Virus record (IMG/VR): IMGVR_UViG_3300042509_000762
Location: 1 to 39,088 of that record
DNA from: a virus
DNA: 39,088 bases
Reading direction: 5' to 3' (one strand)
Shown: piece after piece, positions 28,899-37,489 of the stretch
Position numbering within the stretch: the first letter of the stretch is position 1
How the letters are laid out: each line of letters opens with the position of its first letter
Made by a program: the position numbers and the translations under genes
Notes under the pieces: generated by a model
Database searches by the model: none
The model's input: only the letters and a program-made list of their open reading frames with translations
What the model was told of the DNA's origin: nothing

Positions 28899-29452
28899 AG
28901 CACTTCTACGACCAGGTCGACGGCTGGTTCAATTTTTCGCGCCCCTACCGAGAAGCGGTCAAAGGCGCGAAAGATGGCGCGATCTTTGTCGAATTGGGGT
29001 GCTGGAAAGGCAAGTCTGCGTCTTTTCTTGGCGTCGAGATCGTCAACAGCGGAAAGTCGATCGCACTGCACTGCGTCGACCATTGGGGCGGATCAAATGA
29101 GCCTGCTCACAAGACTGACCCCGATCTTGAGCGCGTTTTTGACATCTTTAGAGAGACGATGGAGCGCATCGACGGCCTCGACCTGCATGTGCATCGCATG
29201 CCGTCTGCGCCGGCAGCTCACAAGTTTGAGGACGGATCTGTCGACTTCGTCTGGATTGACGCGGGCCACGAATATGAGGATGTCATGGCTGACATCGAGG
29301 CGTGGTGGCCTAAGTTGAAGGCCGGCGGCGTCATGGGCGGTGACGATTACCCGATGGATGGTGTAAAGAAAGCTGTAGATACAGTTTTCGCGGGACGCGA
29401 AGTCGGCTCAGAGAATGGCTGGCAGTGGTGGCGCGTTCGGAAGAAGGGATAA
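28895..29452 (+). CDS. class I SAM methyltransferase (Methyltransf_24-like)
   Basis: This 185-residue protein has VELGCWKGKSASFL (32-45), the SAM-binding loop, followed by LHCVDHWGGS. VDFVWIDAGHEYEDVMADIEAWWPKLKAGGVMGGDDY is the signature of family 24 methyltransferases, which often act on sugars or small molecules. The start is GTG, coupled to the DUF6496 gene. It may work with the neighbouring glycosyltransferase to methylate a glycan. The substrate is unproven. Confidence 0.78.
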   Translation: MKHFYDQVDGWFNFSRPYREAVKGAKDGAIFVELGCWKGKSASFLGVEIVNSGKSIALHCVDHWGGSNEPAHKTDPDLERVFDIFRETMERIDGLDLHVHRMPSAPAAHKFEDGSVDFVWIDAGHEYEDVMADIEAWWPKLKAGGVMGGDDYPMDGVKKAVDTVFAGREVGSENGWQWWRVRKKG

Positions 29453-29456
29453 GACG

Positions 29457-31652
29457 ATGGCAGACATGCTCCCCGGCAAATACGATCCGAGCTACACGCC
29501 GATCCCGAAGCCGCGCGTTCTGAACGGAGACACGGGTCTCCTGGTTCCTGATCAGGGTGGGATCGACGACGAAGAGTTCGCCTTTATTCTGCGCCAGGCG
29601 ATCGAGAACGCGCAGAGCTACATCGACAGCTACCTCGCGCCCGAGCGCGAAGCGGCGATGGCGTACTACCTCGGCGACAAGTTCGGCAACGAGGAAGACG
29701 GTCGCTCGCAGGTCGTTTTGACGGAAGTGCGCGACACGATCCTGGCGATGCTGCCGTCGCTGCTGCGGATCTTCACGGGTCCGGAGAAGGTCGTCGAGTT
29801 CGTGCCGAAGATGCCGGAAGACATCGAAGCCGCCGAGCAGGCCACAGACCTGATCAATTACATTTTCATGCAGGAGAACCCCGGCTTCCGGATCCTGCAC
29901 GACGCCATGAAGGACGCTCTGATCCTCAAGACCGGCGTCATTACCTGGTACAAGGTCGACGACGAGAGCGTCGAGTACTACTCGTACTCCGGTCTGACGG
30001 CTGACGAAATGATGATGATCCAGAACGAGCCTGGGGTTTTCATCGAAGAGATGCTTGAGGAGTTCGACAGCGCAATCGGCGTGCCGTTCTATTCGCTGCG
30101 GATCCGCAAGACGAAGCGCACGCCGCGCTACGTCGTCGAGTGCATCCCGCCCGAGCAGTTCCTGATCGACAGCGAAGCCACGAACCTCGACGACGCGATC
30201 TACGTCGGGCGCCGCAAGCTGGCGACGGTCTCCGAGCTGGTGGCGATGGGCTACGACCGCGACATCATCGAGCAGAACGCTGGCACGGGCGGCTTTGAAG
30301 AGAACCTCGAGGTTCTTGTCCGCAATCCGGCAGATCAGTCGTTTTTTGGCATCACAAACGCAACAGACGAAACGACCGATCGCGTCTTTTACGTCGAGAG
30401 CTATGTGCGGGTCGACAAGGACGGCGACGGCATCGCCGAGCTGCACAAGGTCTGCTCTGTTGGCAATGGCGCCTACATTCTGCATGACGAGGTCGTGCAG
30501 CATGCGCCGTTTGCAATCCTCTCGCCGGATCCGACGCCGCACACGATTTTCGGCCAGTCGATCGCCGACCAGACGATGGACCTGCAGCTGATCAAGTCGA
30601 CGATCATGCGCGCGACCCTCGACAGCCTGGCGCAGTCGATCCATCCCCGCATGGCGGTGGTCGAGGGCCAAGTGAACCTCGACGACGCCATGAATACGGA
30701 AACTGGTGCTCTGGTGAGAGTGCGTCAGCCTGGCGCCATTGCTCCCCTTGTTGAGCCGTTTGTCGGCCAAGCCGCCCTCGGCGTGCTGGCCTACATGGAC
30801 GAGATCAAGACGCAGCGCACGGGCATCTCACGCGCCTCGCAGGGCCTCGACGCAGACGTGCTGCAGTCGACCACCCGCGCGGCTGTCCAGGCGCAGCTGT
30901 CGTCGTCTCAGGAGCGCATCGAGATGATTGCGCGCCTGTTCGCTGATGGCTTGAAGCGGTGCTTCCAGGGCCTTCTCAAGCTCGTCGTGCAGCATCAGGA
31001 CAAGCCGAAGATTGTCCGCTTGCGGAATAAGTTTGTCCCGATCGACCCGCGCGGCTGGGACGACGGCATGGACATGACGGTCAACATCGCCTTGGGCCGC
31101 GGATCCGACGACCAGCGCATGGCCTTCCTGATGCAGATCATCCAGCAGCAGAAGGAGATCATCCAGGTCTACGGGCCGTTCAACCCGCTAGTCGATCTCA
31201 ACCAGCTGCGCGATGCTCTGGCCGAAGTGACGCAGCTCGCCGGCTTTCAGGACCCGACGAAGTTCTGGAAAGAGATCAACCCGCAAGAAGTGCAGGCCTA
31301 CATGCAGCAGATGGCCGGCAACAAGAAGCAGGATCCGGCGGAGATGCTGGCCGGTGTCGAGGCCGAGAAGATCAAGGCCGACATCCTTATCAACGCCGCC
31401 AAGCAGGAACTCGAGCGCAACAAGGCGATGGCCCAAGCCGACATCGAGCGCGACAAGCTCTTCGTCGACGCCATGATCCGCGCGACAGAGCTGCAGGCCA
31501 AGTACGGCACGCAGGTCGACATCGCCATGATCAAGGGCGAGGTCGATCGCCAGCGTGAAGAAATTCGTGCCATGTTCAGTGCGGCGCAGACGCAACAGGT
31601 TGCGCCGGAGCCGCAACCCATGCCGATGCAGATGCCACCGATGGGGATGTGA
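29457..31652 (+). CDS. portal protein, P22 type
   Basis: The 731-residue length is close to P22 portal (725). It has the helical opening typical of this family (QAIENAQSYIDSYLAPEREAAMAYYLGDKF, SQVVLTEVRDTILAMLPSLLRIF). A stem and wing region follows (HTIFGQSIADQTMDLQLIKSTIMRATLDSLAQS), then a long C-terminal helical barrel (about 600-715) with a Met/Pro-rich end. Twelve copies form the ring at the unique capsid vertex through which TerL drives DNA. ATG 29457 is chosen; the frame upstream of it lies in the methyltransferase gene. It is coupled by TGATG to the next gene. Confidence 0.88.
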   Translation: MADMLPGKYDPSYTPIPKPRVLNGDTGLLVPDQGGIDDEEFAFILRQAIENAQSYIDSYLAPEREAAMAYYLGDKFGNEEDGRSQVVLTEVRDTILAMLPSLLRIFTGPEKVVEFVPKMPEDIEAAEQATDLINYIFMQENPGFRILHDAMKDALILKTGVITWYKVDDESVEYYSYSGLTADEMMMIQNEPGVFIEEMLEEFDSAIGVPFYSLRIRKTKRTPRYVVECIPPEQFLIDSEATNLDDAIYVGRRKLATVSELVAMGYDRDIIEQNAGTGGFEENLEVLVRNPADQSFFGITNATDETTDRVFYVESYVRVDKDGDGIAELHKVCSVGNGAYILHDEVVQHAPFAILSPDPTPHTIFGQSIADQTMDLQLIKSTIMRATLDSLAQSIHPRMAVVEGQVNLDDAMNTETGALVRVRQPGAIAPLVEPFVGQAALGVLAYMDEIKTQRTGISRASQGLDADVLQSTTRAAVQAQLSSSQERIEMIARLFADGLKRCFQGLLKLVVQHQDKPKIVRLRNKFVPIDPRGWDDGMDMTVNIALGRGSDDQRMAFLMQIIQQQKEIIQVYGPFNPLVDLNQLRDALAEVTQLAGFQDPTKFWKEINPQEVQAYMQQMAGNKKQDPAEMLAGVEAEKIKADILINAAKQELERNKAMAQADIERDKLFVDAMIRATELQAKYGTQVDIAMIKGEVDRQREEIRAMFSAAQTQQVAPEPQPMPMQMPPMGM

Positions 31653-32314
31653 TGTCGACGTTTGACATTCAAGCGGTTGAGCAGGCAACCCGCGTGGCCG
31701 TAGAAGCCGGCCACCGCGTGTTGCAGGCTCACCGCTTTGACCATAACGACATCCTGCACGTTCGTCGGCTTGCTCTATGGGCCGATATCCCGAACGGGGC
31801 GCGTGTTGTCGACATGGGCAGTGGGATCGGTGAGGTGGCGCGGCTTTGGCTGTTTACTCAACCTGACGTTGAGTTTTGTTTGGTCAACATCAGCCGTATG
31901 CAGCTTGATATGTCACCCCTAGATATGGACAGGCATTGCTGCGACATGCTTTCCGTGCCTGAGCCAGATGGGGCTTTTGATGCCGCTGTTTGCATGTTTG
32001 CGATTGGCCACGTTGATCGGTTCAAGGCGTTCCGTGAAATGGCGCGTCTTGTTCGCCCTGGCGGCATTGTGTTCGTTTACGACATGGTGCGCGTTTCTGG
32101 CGACAACAGCGAGCTAGAAAAGTTGGCCTACCGGGTTGATGGCCGCGAGGTCATGGAGGACTACGCGCAGATGGCTGGCCTTCAACTTGACTTCTATCTT
32201 GAGCCGGTAGACGGCGGATGGTTTGGGCCAAATGCGTTTGGAGACGACTTTGATCGTTATTTCGGCGACGTGAAGCCGGCGATCTGGCGGTTTAGGAGGG
32301 GCCATGTCGTTTGA
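31652..32314 (+). CDS. class I SAM methyltransferase (Methyltransf_11-like)
   Basis: This 220-residue enzyme has the SAM loop VVDMGSGIGEVARL (52-65) and the acidic second motif VEFCLVNISRMQL. CDMLSVPEPDGAFDAAVCMFAIGHV and LVRPGGIVFVYDM are the classical methyltransferase 11 motifs. The gene is placed between portal and scaffold, which normally adjoin, so it is probably an accessory insert. The start is ATG 31652; a GTG at 31649 is possible. The target is unknown. Confidence 0.8.
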   Translation: MSTFDIQAVEQATRVAVEAGHRVLQAHRFDHNDILHVRRLALWADIPNGARVVDMGSGIGEVARLWLFTQPDVEFCLVNISRMQLDMSPLDMDRHCCDMLSVPEPDGAFDAAVCMFAIGHVDRFKAFREMARLVRPGGIVFVYDMVRVSGDNSELEKLAYRVDGREVMEDYAQMAGLQLDFYLEPVDGGWFGPNAFGDDFDRYFGDVKPAIWRFRRGHVV

Positions 32315-32558
32315 ACAGGAAGACCTGTGGCGCGAGGCCAAGAGCCTCGCAAACAGCCGAGCGGCAATGGAAGTGATCCGGCGCATCGAGCAGCGCCTGA
32401 TTGATGAATGGTCGAACTCTGACCCCGAAAAGTACGACGAACGCGAGGCGTCATATCACCTCGTCCGCGCTGTTCGCACATTTCGGGACGAGCTTGCGGC
32501 GCTGGCGAGTGAGCCAGACGTGACCGCGTTCAACCGTCGCTTGAAGGGCGACCGATAA
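32304..32558 (+). CDS. small head-module protein
   Basis: This 84-residue helical protein (EQEDLWREAKSLANSRAAMEVIRRIEQRLIDEW, YHLVRAVRTFRDELAAL) overlaps the methyltransferase gene by 11 bases and has a GGAGGGG site. Its place directly before the scaffold gene suggests a head assembly role. Related small helical proteins are seen there in other podophages, but no function is known. Confidence 0.6.
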   Translation: MSFEQEDLWREAKSLANSRAAMEVIRRIEQRLIDEWSNSDPEKYDEREASYHLVRAVRTFRDELAALASEPDVTAFNRRLKGDR

Positions 32559-32570
32559 GGGAGTAAATAC

Positions 32571-33608
32571 ATGAGTGGAGCCGAGCAGTCGCAGCCCAGC
32601 GAAATCGGCATTGCAGAAGCAGCAGACCGCATGGCGGCACTGATGGGAGCCTCTGAGGCCGAACCCACACCCGCTAAAAGTCAGCCTGCCCCTGCCGCGA
32701 CCGAAGAGGTCGAGGCGTCTGCGGAAGATGTCGAAGAGACGCCTTCTGAGGATGGAGAGGCCGCAGAGACCGAAGAGGTCGAAGCGTCATCCGACGAAGA
32801 TGCGACAGAAGCCGCAGAGGACGACGAAGATGGTTCGGAAGGTGAGCTTTCGGATGAAACGCTCGTAACCGTCAAGATTGACGGCAAGACGCAGCAGATC
32901 ACTCTGAAGGAAGCACGGGAAGGCTATCAACGGCAGTCCGATTATTCGCGTCGAATGAATGTTCTCCGTCAGGAGCAACAGGCAGTCGAAGCGGTTCGCC
33001 AGCAAGTATTAGTTGAGCGATCGCAGTACGAGCAGATGCTCCCCGTTCTGCAGCAGCAGCTCCAGCAGCTAATGCCGCAAGAACCGGATTGGGAAAAGCT
33101 GCATCGTGAAGATCCGCTGAACTACCCGCTGATCAGAGACCAATGGCGCGACTACCAGGAGCGCCTTGCTGCGACGAGAGCCGAACAGGAACGTCTCAGC
33201 TATCTGCGTCAGCAAGAAGAGCAGATGCGTATGCGTCAGGTCGTTCAAGAGGGCCAGAAGTGGCTCGTCGAGAAGGTGCCTGAGTGGCGCGATCAAAAGA
33301 AGTGGGACGACGCGCGTAGCAAGCTGAAGGACTATGGCCGCAAGGTCGGCTATACGGACGAAGAACTCGCGCAAGCATACGACCCACGCGCTCTTTTAGT
33401 TCTCGACAAGGCTCGCAAGTATGACGAGCTGATGGCTAATCGGCCCAAACCTGTGAAGCAGGAAGGCCCCAAGCCGATGAAAGCGGGAACCGCGGCATCT
33501 ACGCCGCGCAAGGCGACCGAAATAACGCGAATGAAACAACGTCTCGCTAAAACTGGCAGCGTCGATGACGCCGCTGCATTTTTCGGTCTACTAGACAGCA
33601 GGAGGTAA
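32571..33608 (+). CDS. capsid scaffolding protein
   Basis: This 345-residue protein has a disordered, very acidic N-terminal part (about 35-100, rich in Glu, Asp and Ser). A short VTVKIDGKTQQITLKEAREGYQRQSDYSRRM motif precedes a long coiled-coil region (about 120-220, Gln/Arg/Leu). A basic helix-turn-helix-like C-terminus (ATEITRMKQRLAKTGSVDDAAAFF) probably contacts the coat protein, as in P22 scaffold. It lies directly before the capsid gene, the usual order. Confidence 0.82.
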   Translation: MSGAEQSQPSEIGIAEAADRMAALMGASEAEPTPAKSQPAPAATEEVEASAEDVEETPSEDGEAAETEEVEASSDEDATEAAEDDEDGSEGELSDETLVTVKIDGKTQQITLKEAREGYQRQSDYSRRMNVLRQEQQAVEAVRQQVLVERSQYEQMLPVLQQQLQQLMPQEPDWEKLHREDPLNYPLIRDQWRDYQERLAATRAEQERLSYLRQQEEQMRMRQVVQEGQKWLVEKVPEWRDQKKWDDARSKLKDYGRKVGYTDEELAQAYDPRALLVLDKARKYDELMANRPKPVKQEGPKPMKAGTAASTPRKATEITRMKQRLAKTGSVDDAAAFFGLLDSRR

Positions 33609-33612
33609 GCCA

Positions 33613-34593
33613 ATGGCTTCCGTTTCTAAAGTAACGACGTATGACGCGTCGAATGCGATCCGCGAGGATCTCGCCAACATCATCTACGACATCTCTCCGG
33701 TTGATACGCCGTTCATGTCGAACGTCGGTCGTGACACCGCATCGAACACCTACTTCGAGTGGCAGACAGATGAGTTGGCCGCAGCTGGCGCGAACGCAGC
33801 CGTAGAAGGTGCAGACGCCGGCAATGCCGACTTTGACGCAACTCTGCGCGTGGCGAACTACTGCCAAATCTCGACGAAGGTTGTCTCTGTATCGAACACA
33901 TCCGATGCAGTGAACACTGCAGGGATGCGCACAGTCATGGCCTACCAACAGGCCAAAAAATCGAAAGAGCTAAAGCGCGACATGGAATTTATCCTGTTGC
34001 GTAACCAGGCTGCTTCTGCCGGCAGCACGTCGACCGCTCGCAACACTGCAGGCTTGCCTGCATGGTTGCAGACGAACGTGCAGGCAAACAGCGCAACTGC
34101 TGGCACGATGTCTGGCGCTGGCGGCAACGGCTACCCGAACGCTGCTTGGACGAACCTCTCGACATCGACCGATGTCGCGTTCACGGAAGCCATGCTCAAG
34201 ACTGCACAGCAGCAGGCTTGGTCGGAAGGCGGCAATCCGTCGATCCTCATGGTCGGCCCGTACAACAAGACCGTCGCCTCGGCGTTCGCTGGTCTTGCTG
34301 AACAGCGCGTGACCTACAACCAGGTCAAGCCGCTCAAGATCATTGCGACCGCCGATGTCTACCTCGGCGATTTCGGTGAGCTTGCGATCGTTCCGAACCG
34401 CTTTCAGCCCGAAAACTTCGCTTTCGTGCTCGATCCGGAATACGCCTCGGTCTCGTACCTGCGTCCGTTCCGCGTCATCGACATCGCCCCGACAGGCGAC
34501 GCCGCGAAGAAGGAACTCGTGGTCGAGTACGGCCTCCGCGTGAAGAACGAAAAGGCTCACGCGATCATCGCCAACCTCACGACCTCGGCGTGA
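33613..34593 (+). CDS. major capsid protein, SU10/DUF5309 type
   Basis: This 326-residue protein has the TYDASNAIREDLANIIYDISPVDTPFMSNVGRDTA opening typical of the SU10 major capsid family. ANYCQISTKVVSVSNTSDAVN, KRDMEFILLRNQA, SILMVGPYNKTVAS and GLRVKNEKAHAIIANLTT complete the HK97-like fold pattern. No cleaved propeptide is obvious. It follows the scaffold gene after four bases with an AGGAGG site, and a terminator-like hairpin just after it can set expression apart from downstream genes. Confidence 0.88.
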   Translation: MASVSKVTTYDASNAIREDLANIIYDISPVDTPFMSNVGRDTASNTYFEWQTDELAAAGANAAVEGADAGNADFDATLRVANYCQISTKVVSVSNTSDAVNTAGMRTVMAYQQAKKSKELKRDMEFILLRNQAASAGSTSTARNTAGLPAWLQTNVQANSATAGTMSGAGGNGYPNAAWTNLSTSTDVAFTEAMLKTAQQQAWSEGGNPSILMVGPYNKTVASAFAGLAEQRVTYNQVKPLKIIATADVYLGDFGELAIVPNRFQPENFAFVLDPEYASVSYLRPFRVIDIAPTGDAAKKELVVEYGLRVKNEKAHAIIANLTTSA

Positions 34594-34601
34594 TGAATAA
34601 G

Positions 34602-34628
34602 GAGGGCGGGGCAACCCGCCCTCTCTTT
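34602..34628 (+). terminator. terminator after the capsid gene
   Basis: A perfect 9-bp stem, GAGGGCGGG (34602-34610) and CCCGCCCTC (34615-34623), has a GCAA tetraloop and is followed by the T-rich TCTTT. The short tail suggests partial read-through into the tail genes, with the strongest expression left to capsid. Confidence 0.75.
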
Positions 34629-34642
34629 ATCGGAGAGGATTG

Positions 34643-34969
34643 ATGGCGGAAGAGTTTGCGCCTGGCAGTTTCAGTCTCGGCGGTGACGAGTTCACCGGCT
34701 CGATGACAAAGATGCACATCACGCCTGACGGCAAGATGCACATCGAGAATATCTACAACGTCGACCCGATCGCCGAGCAGGCGAAAGTTGAACGTAACGA
34801 AGTTTCACGCACGGCAAAGACGGGCGACATGGTCAAGGTCGCAAGCTTGCCGATGCACGTTTATCTCGAGCTGCTTCAGCGCGGGATCATTGGCGACAAG
34901 ATGGCGATGCGTCGCTGGCTTCAGTCAGATGAAGCGCAGCCCTGGCGCACGCACTGGATGGCAAGCTGA
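34643..34969 (+). CDS. hypothetical head or connector protein
   Basis: This 108-residue protein is preceded by GGAGAGG. An alternative TTG at 34640 adds one residue. A beta-rich N-terminal part (SFSLGGDEFTGSMTKMHITPDGKMHIENIYNV) is followed by helices (LPMHVYLELLQRGIIGDKMAMRRWL). It ends one base into the adaptor gene and is probably a minor head or packaging protein. No family is recognised. Confidence 0.6.
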   Translation: MAEEFAPGSFSLGGDEFTGSMTKMHITPDGKMHIENIYNVDPIAEQAKVERNEVSRTAKTGDMVKVASLPMHVYLELLQRGIIGDKMAMRRWLQSDEAQPWRTHWMAS

Positions 34970-35586
34970 TGGCGACGATCACGAACTACACGACGCTGCA
35001 AAGCACGATCGCCGACTATCTGAACCGCGCGGATCTGACGGCTCAGATCCCGACGTTTATTCAGATGGCCGAAGCCGACATGAACACACGTCTCCGCACG
35101 CGCGAGATGATCGTGCGGGCAGAGGCGACGAGCAGCAATGAATACGTTCAGCTGCCGTCTGATTGGGTTGAGGCGATCAACCTGCACATCGTCGACGGCA
35201 AGCAGCCGCTGCGGTTCGTGACGCTCGACGAAGCCGATCGCATCATCAAGCAAAACATCTACACGCAGGTTGCGGCGTTCTCTCTGATGAACGGCGCTCT
35301 TGAGCTTGTGCCGCCGCCTGGCTCCGATGTCGACATCGAGATGATCTACTACGGAAAGATCCCGGCGCTCTCAGCTCAACAGGCGACGAACTGGCTACTG
35401 ACGAAGGCGCCGGACGTTTACCTGTACGGATCTCTCTTGCACGCGCAGCCGTTCCTCATGGACGACCAGCGCATGCCGGTCTTTGCAACTCTTTACAACT
35501 CTCGGATTGAAGCCCTAAACGAAGAGAGCATGAAGTCCACACACAGCGGATCCCCGCTGATTGCTAGAGCCAGGAGGGTCTACTGA
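34969..35586 (+). CDS. head-tail adaptor protein
   Basis: This 205-residue, mainly helical protein begins TTLQSTIADYLNRADLTAQIPTFIQMAEADMNTRLRTREM, the opening of phage adaptor proteins that extend the portal ring (SU10 adaptor and gp4-like group). VQLPSDWVEAINLHI and WLLTKAPDVYLYGSLLHAQPFL are also typical of this group. It connects the portal to the tail hub. It is coupled by TGATG to the next gene. Confidence 0.72.
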   Translation: MATITNYTTLQSTIADYLNRADLTAQIPTFIQMAEADMNTRLRTREMIVRAEATSSNEYVQLPSDWVEAINLHIVDGKQPLRFVTLDEADRIIKQNIYTQVAAFSLMNGALELVPPPGSDVDIEMIYYGKIPALSAQQATNWLLTKAPDVYLYGSLLHAQPFLMDDQRMPVFATLYNSRIEALNEESMKSTHSGSPLIARARRVY

Positions 35587-35978
35587 TGGCTGGTTTAACT
35601 AATTTTGCTGAAGACCTCGTTCTCGATTGGCTCTTCACAAATGCTGCAGCGACGCGCCCGACTGCTTGGTACGTCGGCCTCTTCACTGTCGCGCCAGGCG
35701 AAGGCGGCGGCGGTACTGAGGTATCTGGCAACTCCTATGCGCGCACTGCGGCGACGTTTACTGTTTCTGGCACGGCTCCGACGACGGCATCGAACAGCTC
35801 CGCTGTCGAGTTCCCCGAAGCCTCTGGCTCGTGGGGAACGATCGTTGCTGCCGGCATCTTCGACGCCTCGACATCCGGCAACCTCATCGCGTTTGCCGAC
35901 TTGACGACCAGCAAGGCGATCGATACGGGCGACGTGCTGCGGTTCAACACTGGCGCGCTCGACATCACGCTTGACTGA
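35586..35978 (+). CDS. tail structural protein, tail-fibre-like small beta domain
   Basis: This 130-residue protein has the pattern NFAEDLVLDWLFTNAAATRPTAWYVGLFTVAPGEGGGGTEVSG, followed by SYARTAATFT and WGTIVAAGIFDASTSGNLIAFADLTTSKAI. The pattern is characteristic of a small tail or fibre beta-sandwich family found in many phages. It probably decorates the tail. It is coupled by TGATG on both sides. Confidence 0.68.
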   Translation: MAGLTNFAEDLVLDWLFTNAAATRPTAWYVGLFTVAPGEGGGGTEVSGNSYARTAATFTVSGTAPTTASNSSAVEFPEASGSWGTIVAAGIFDASTSGNLIAFADLTTSKAIDTGDVLRFNTGALDITLD

Positions 35979-36760
35979 TGGCTTATCTCGGTCGGCCATA
36001 CGGTGAGTACGACTATGGCGACGGAGCCTACGGGACTGCCGTCGTCATTAACGTCGACCCGTATCCTGGCCGAGACTATGGCGGGTGGGACTATGGCGCT
36101 TGGAGCTACGGCGAAAGCCTAGCACTCAACCAGATCGTCATCACGTCTGACGCGGCGGCAACGTCGACGAAGATCGTCTCGGCTGTTGCTGAGGCTATGT
36201 CGACGACAAGCGGCGCGGCGGCTGCGGCCAATACAGAACTTGCGGCCTGCGTCGTCGTCATAACGTCTGACGCGAGTGCGGTAGGCGGCAGGATCCGCGA
36301 AGCGGCAGCGGCGGCAACTTGTGTGTCCGATATGTCGGCAGTCGCCGATCGGGACAGGAACGCCACGGCGATCGGCGCCAGCACATCTGACGGGACGGCC
36401 TCGGCGTACATCTCAATCATCGTCGAGGCGATCGGCACATCCGAAAGCGATGCGATCTTCACGCCGACGCGTGAGACGCTGGCCGTCGCCTTGGCGACCT
36501 GCCTGTCTGACGCTGCCGCCACTGGAAACGCGAACTATTCTGCTGTAGAGCTAATTGCTGTTCAGAGCGATATGACGGCAGTGCCACGGCGCAATCTGTT
36601 CCTGTCTGTAGTCGTCTCTGTGACATCGAGCATGACGGCCAACGGGCGGTATCTATGGGAAAAGGAAACAGTGGCATCTGAGACGTGGAACCCACAGTCG
36701 GCTTCTGCTACGACTTGGACGACGGTGCCTGTTTCTTCTGAGACTTGGACAATCCAGTAG
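35978..36760 (+). CDS. tail protein with 20-residue tandem repeats
   Basis: This protein of 260 residues has a Tyr/Gly-rich N-terminus (about 1-48, repeated DYG and YG pairs), like phage tail-fibre attachment segments. Residues 50-220 then form degenerate tandem repeats with a Ser-Asp or similar pair at 57, 97, 117, 137, 157, 177, 197 and 217, almost exactly every 20 residues. A Thr/Trp-rich end follows (SETWNPQ, TTWTTVPV, SETWTIQ). A regular beta solenoid or fibrous shaft is likely. It lies between head-tail and fibre genes. Confidence 0.65.
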   Translation: MAYLGRPYGEYDYGDGAYGTAVVINVDPYPGRDYGGWDYGAWSYGESLALNQIVITSDAAATSTKIVSAVAEAMSTTSGAAAAANTELAACVVVITSDASAVGGRIREAAAAATCVSDMSAVADRDRNATAIGASTSDGTASAYISIIVEAIGTSESDAIFTPTRETLAVALATCLSDAAATGNANYSAVELIAVQSDMTAVPRRNLFLSVVVSVTSSMTANGRYLWEKETVASETWNPQSASATTWTTVPVSSETWTIQ

Positions 36761-36769
36761 GAGGCTAAC

Positions 36770-37477
36770 GTGGCCGACAGCTATACAACCAACCTAAACC
36801 TGACGAAGCCGGAAGTTGGCGGAAGCCGTGACACCTGGGGCACGAAGACAAATGCCGATTGGGATTTAGTCGATGCAGTCTTTGCTGCGGCTGGCACTGG
36901 CACGTCTGTCGGTCTCAACGTCGGCGCAGGCAAGACGCTTGCGGTCGCTGGGACGATTAACGTCACCGGCACGGTCTCGGGCGGCATCATTGCTACGCTC
37001 ACCGGCACGCAGACGCTGACGAACAAGACGCTCACGACGCCTGTCGTAAACGGATTTACGGGCGACACGTCGCTCGTCAATATCGGATCCGGCCAGTTCT
37101 ACAAGGCGACAGACGGAAAGATCGGTTTCTCGACGGCATCGCCTGCATCCATCCTCGACGTAAACGGAAACGTCGCGCAGAACATCGTCGCCGTGGCGGC
37201 GTCTGCGATCGACTGCTCCGCAGGCAACTTTTTTACGAAAACGGCATCCGGCGCTCTGACCTGGACGTTCACAAACGTGCCGGCGTCTCGCGCGTTCGCT
37301 TTGATCCTCGAGCTTACGAATGGCGGCACTGGCACGCAGACGTGGCCGGCTGCAGTCAAGTGGCCTGGCGGCACGGCTCCGACGCTGACGGCGTCCGGTG
37401 TCGACGTTCTCGGATTTATTACAGACGACGGCGGCACAACGTGGCGCGGTGTCGCTCTGATGATTGACAGCAAATAA
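36770..37477 (+). CDS. tail fibre or collar protein
   Basis: This protein of 235 residues starts at GTG 36770 after AGGAGG. It opens SYTTNLNLTKPEVGGSRDTWGTKTNADWDLVDAVFA, a common N-terminus of tail-fibre shaft proteins. Gly/Thr-rich beta-repeats follow (TGTVSGGIIATLTGTQTLTNKTLTTPVV), then a C-terminal jelly-roll-like part (WTFTNVPASRAFALILEL, VDVLGFITDDGGTTWRGVALM). It probably makes the fibre base or an adhesin partner of the next gene. Confidence 0.75.
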   Translation: MADSYTTNLNLTKPEVGGSRDTWGTKTNADWDLVDAVFAAAGTGTSVGLNVGAGKTLAVAGTINVTGTVSGGIIATLTGTQTLTNKTLTTPVVNGFTGDTSLVNIGSGQFYKATDGKIGFSTASPASILDVNGNVAQNIVAVAASAIDCSAGNFFTKTASGALTWTFTNVPASRAFALILELTNGGTGTQTWPAAVKWPGGTAPTLTASGVDVLGFITDDGGTTWRGVALMIDSK

Positions 37478-37489
37478 GGGAATAGTGCT

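Noticed and set aside
29331-30770. Long minus-strand open frame of 479 codons opposite the portal gene
   Set aside because: It mirrors the GC-rich codon pattern of the portal gene, is rich in Arg, Val and Asp as expected of an antisense shadow, has no ribosome site and no recognisable domain.
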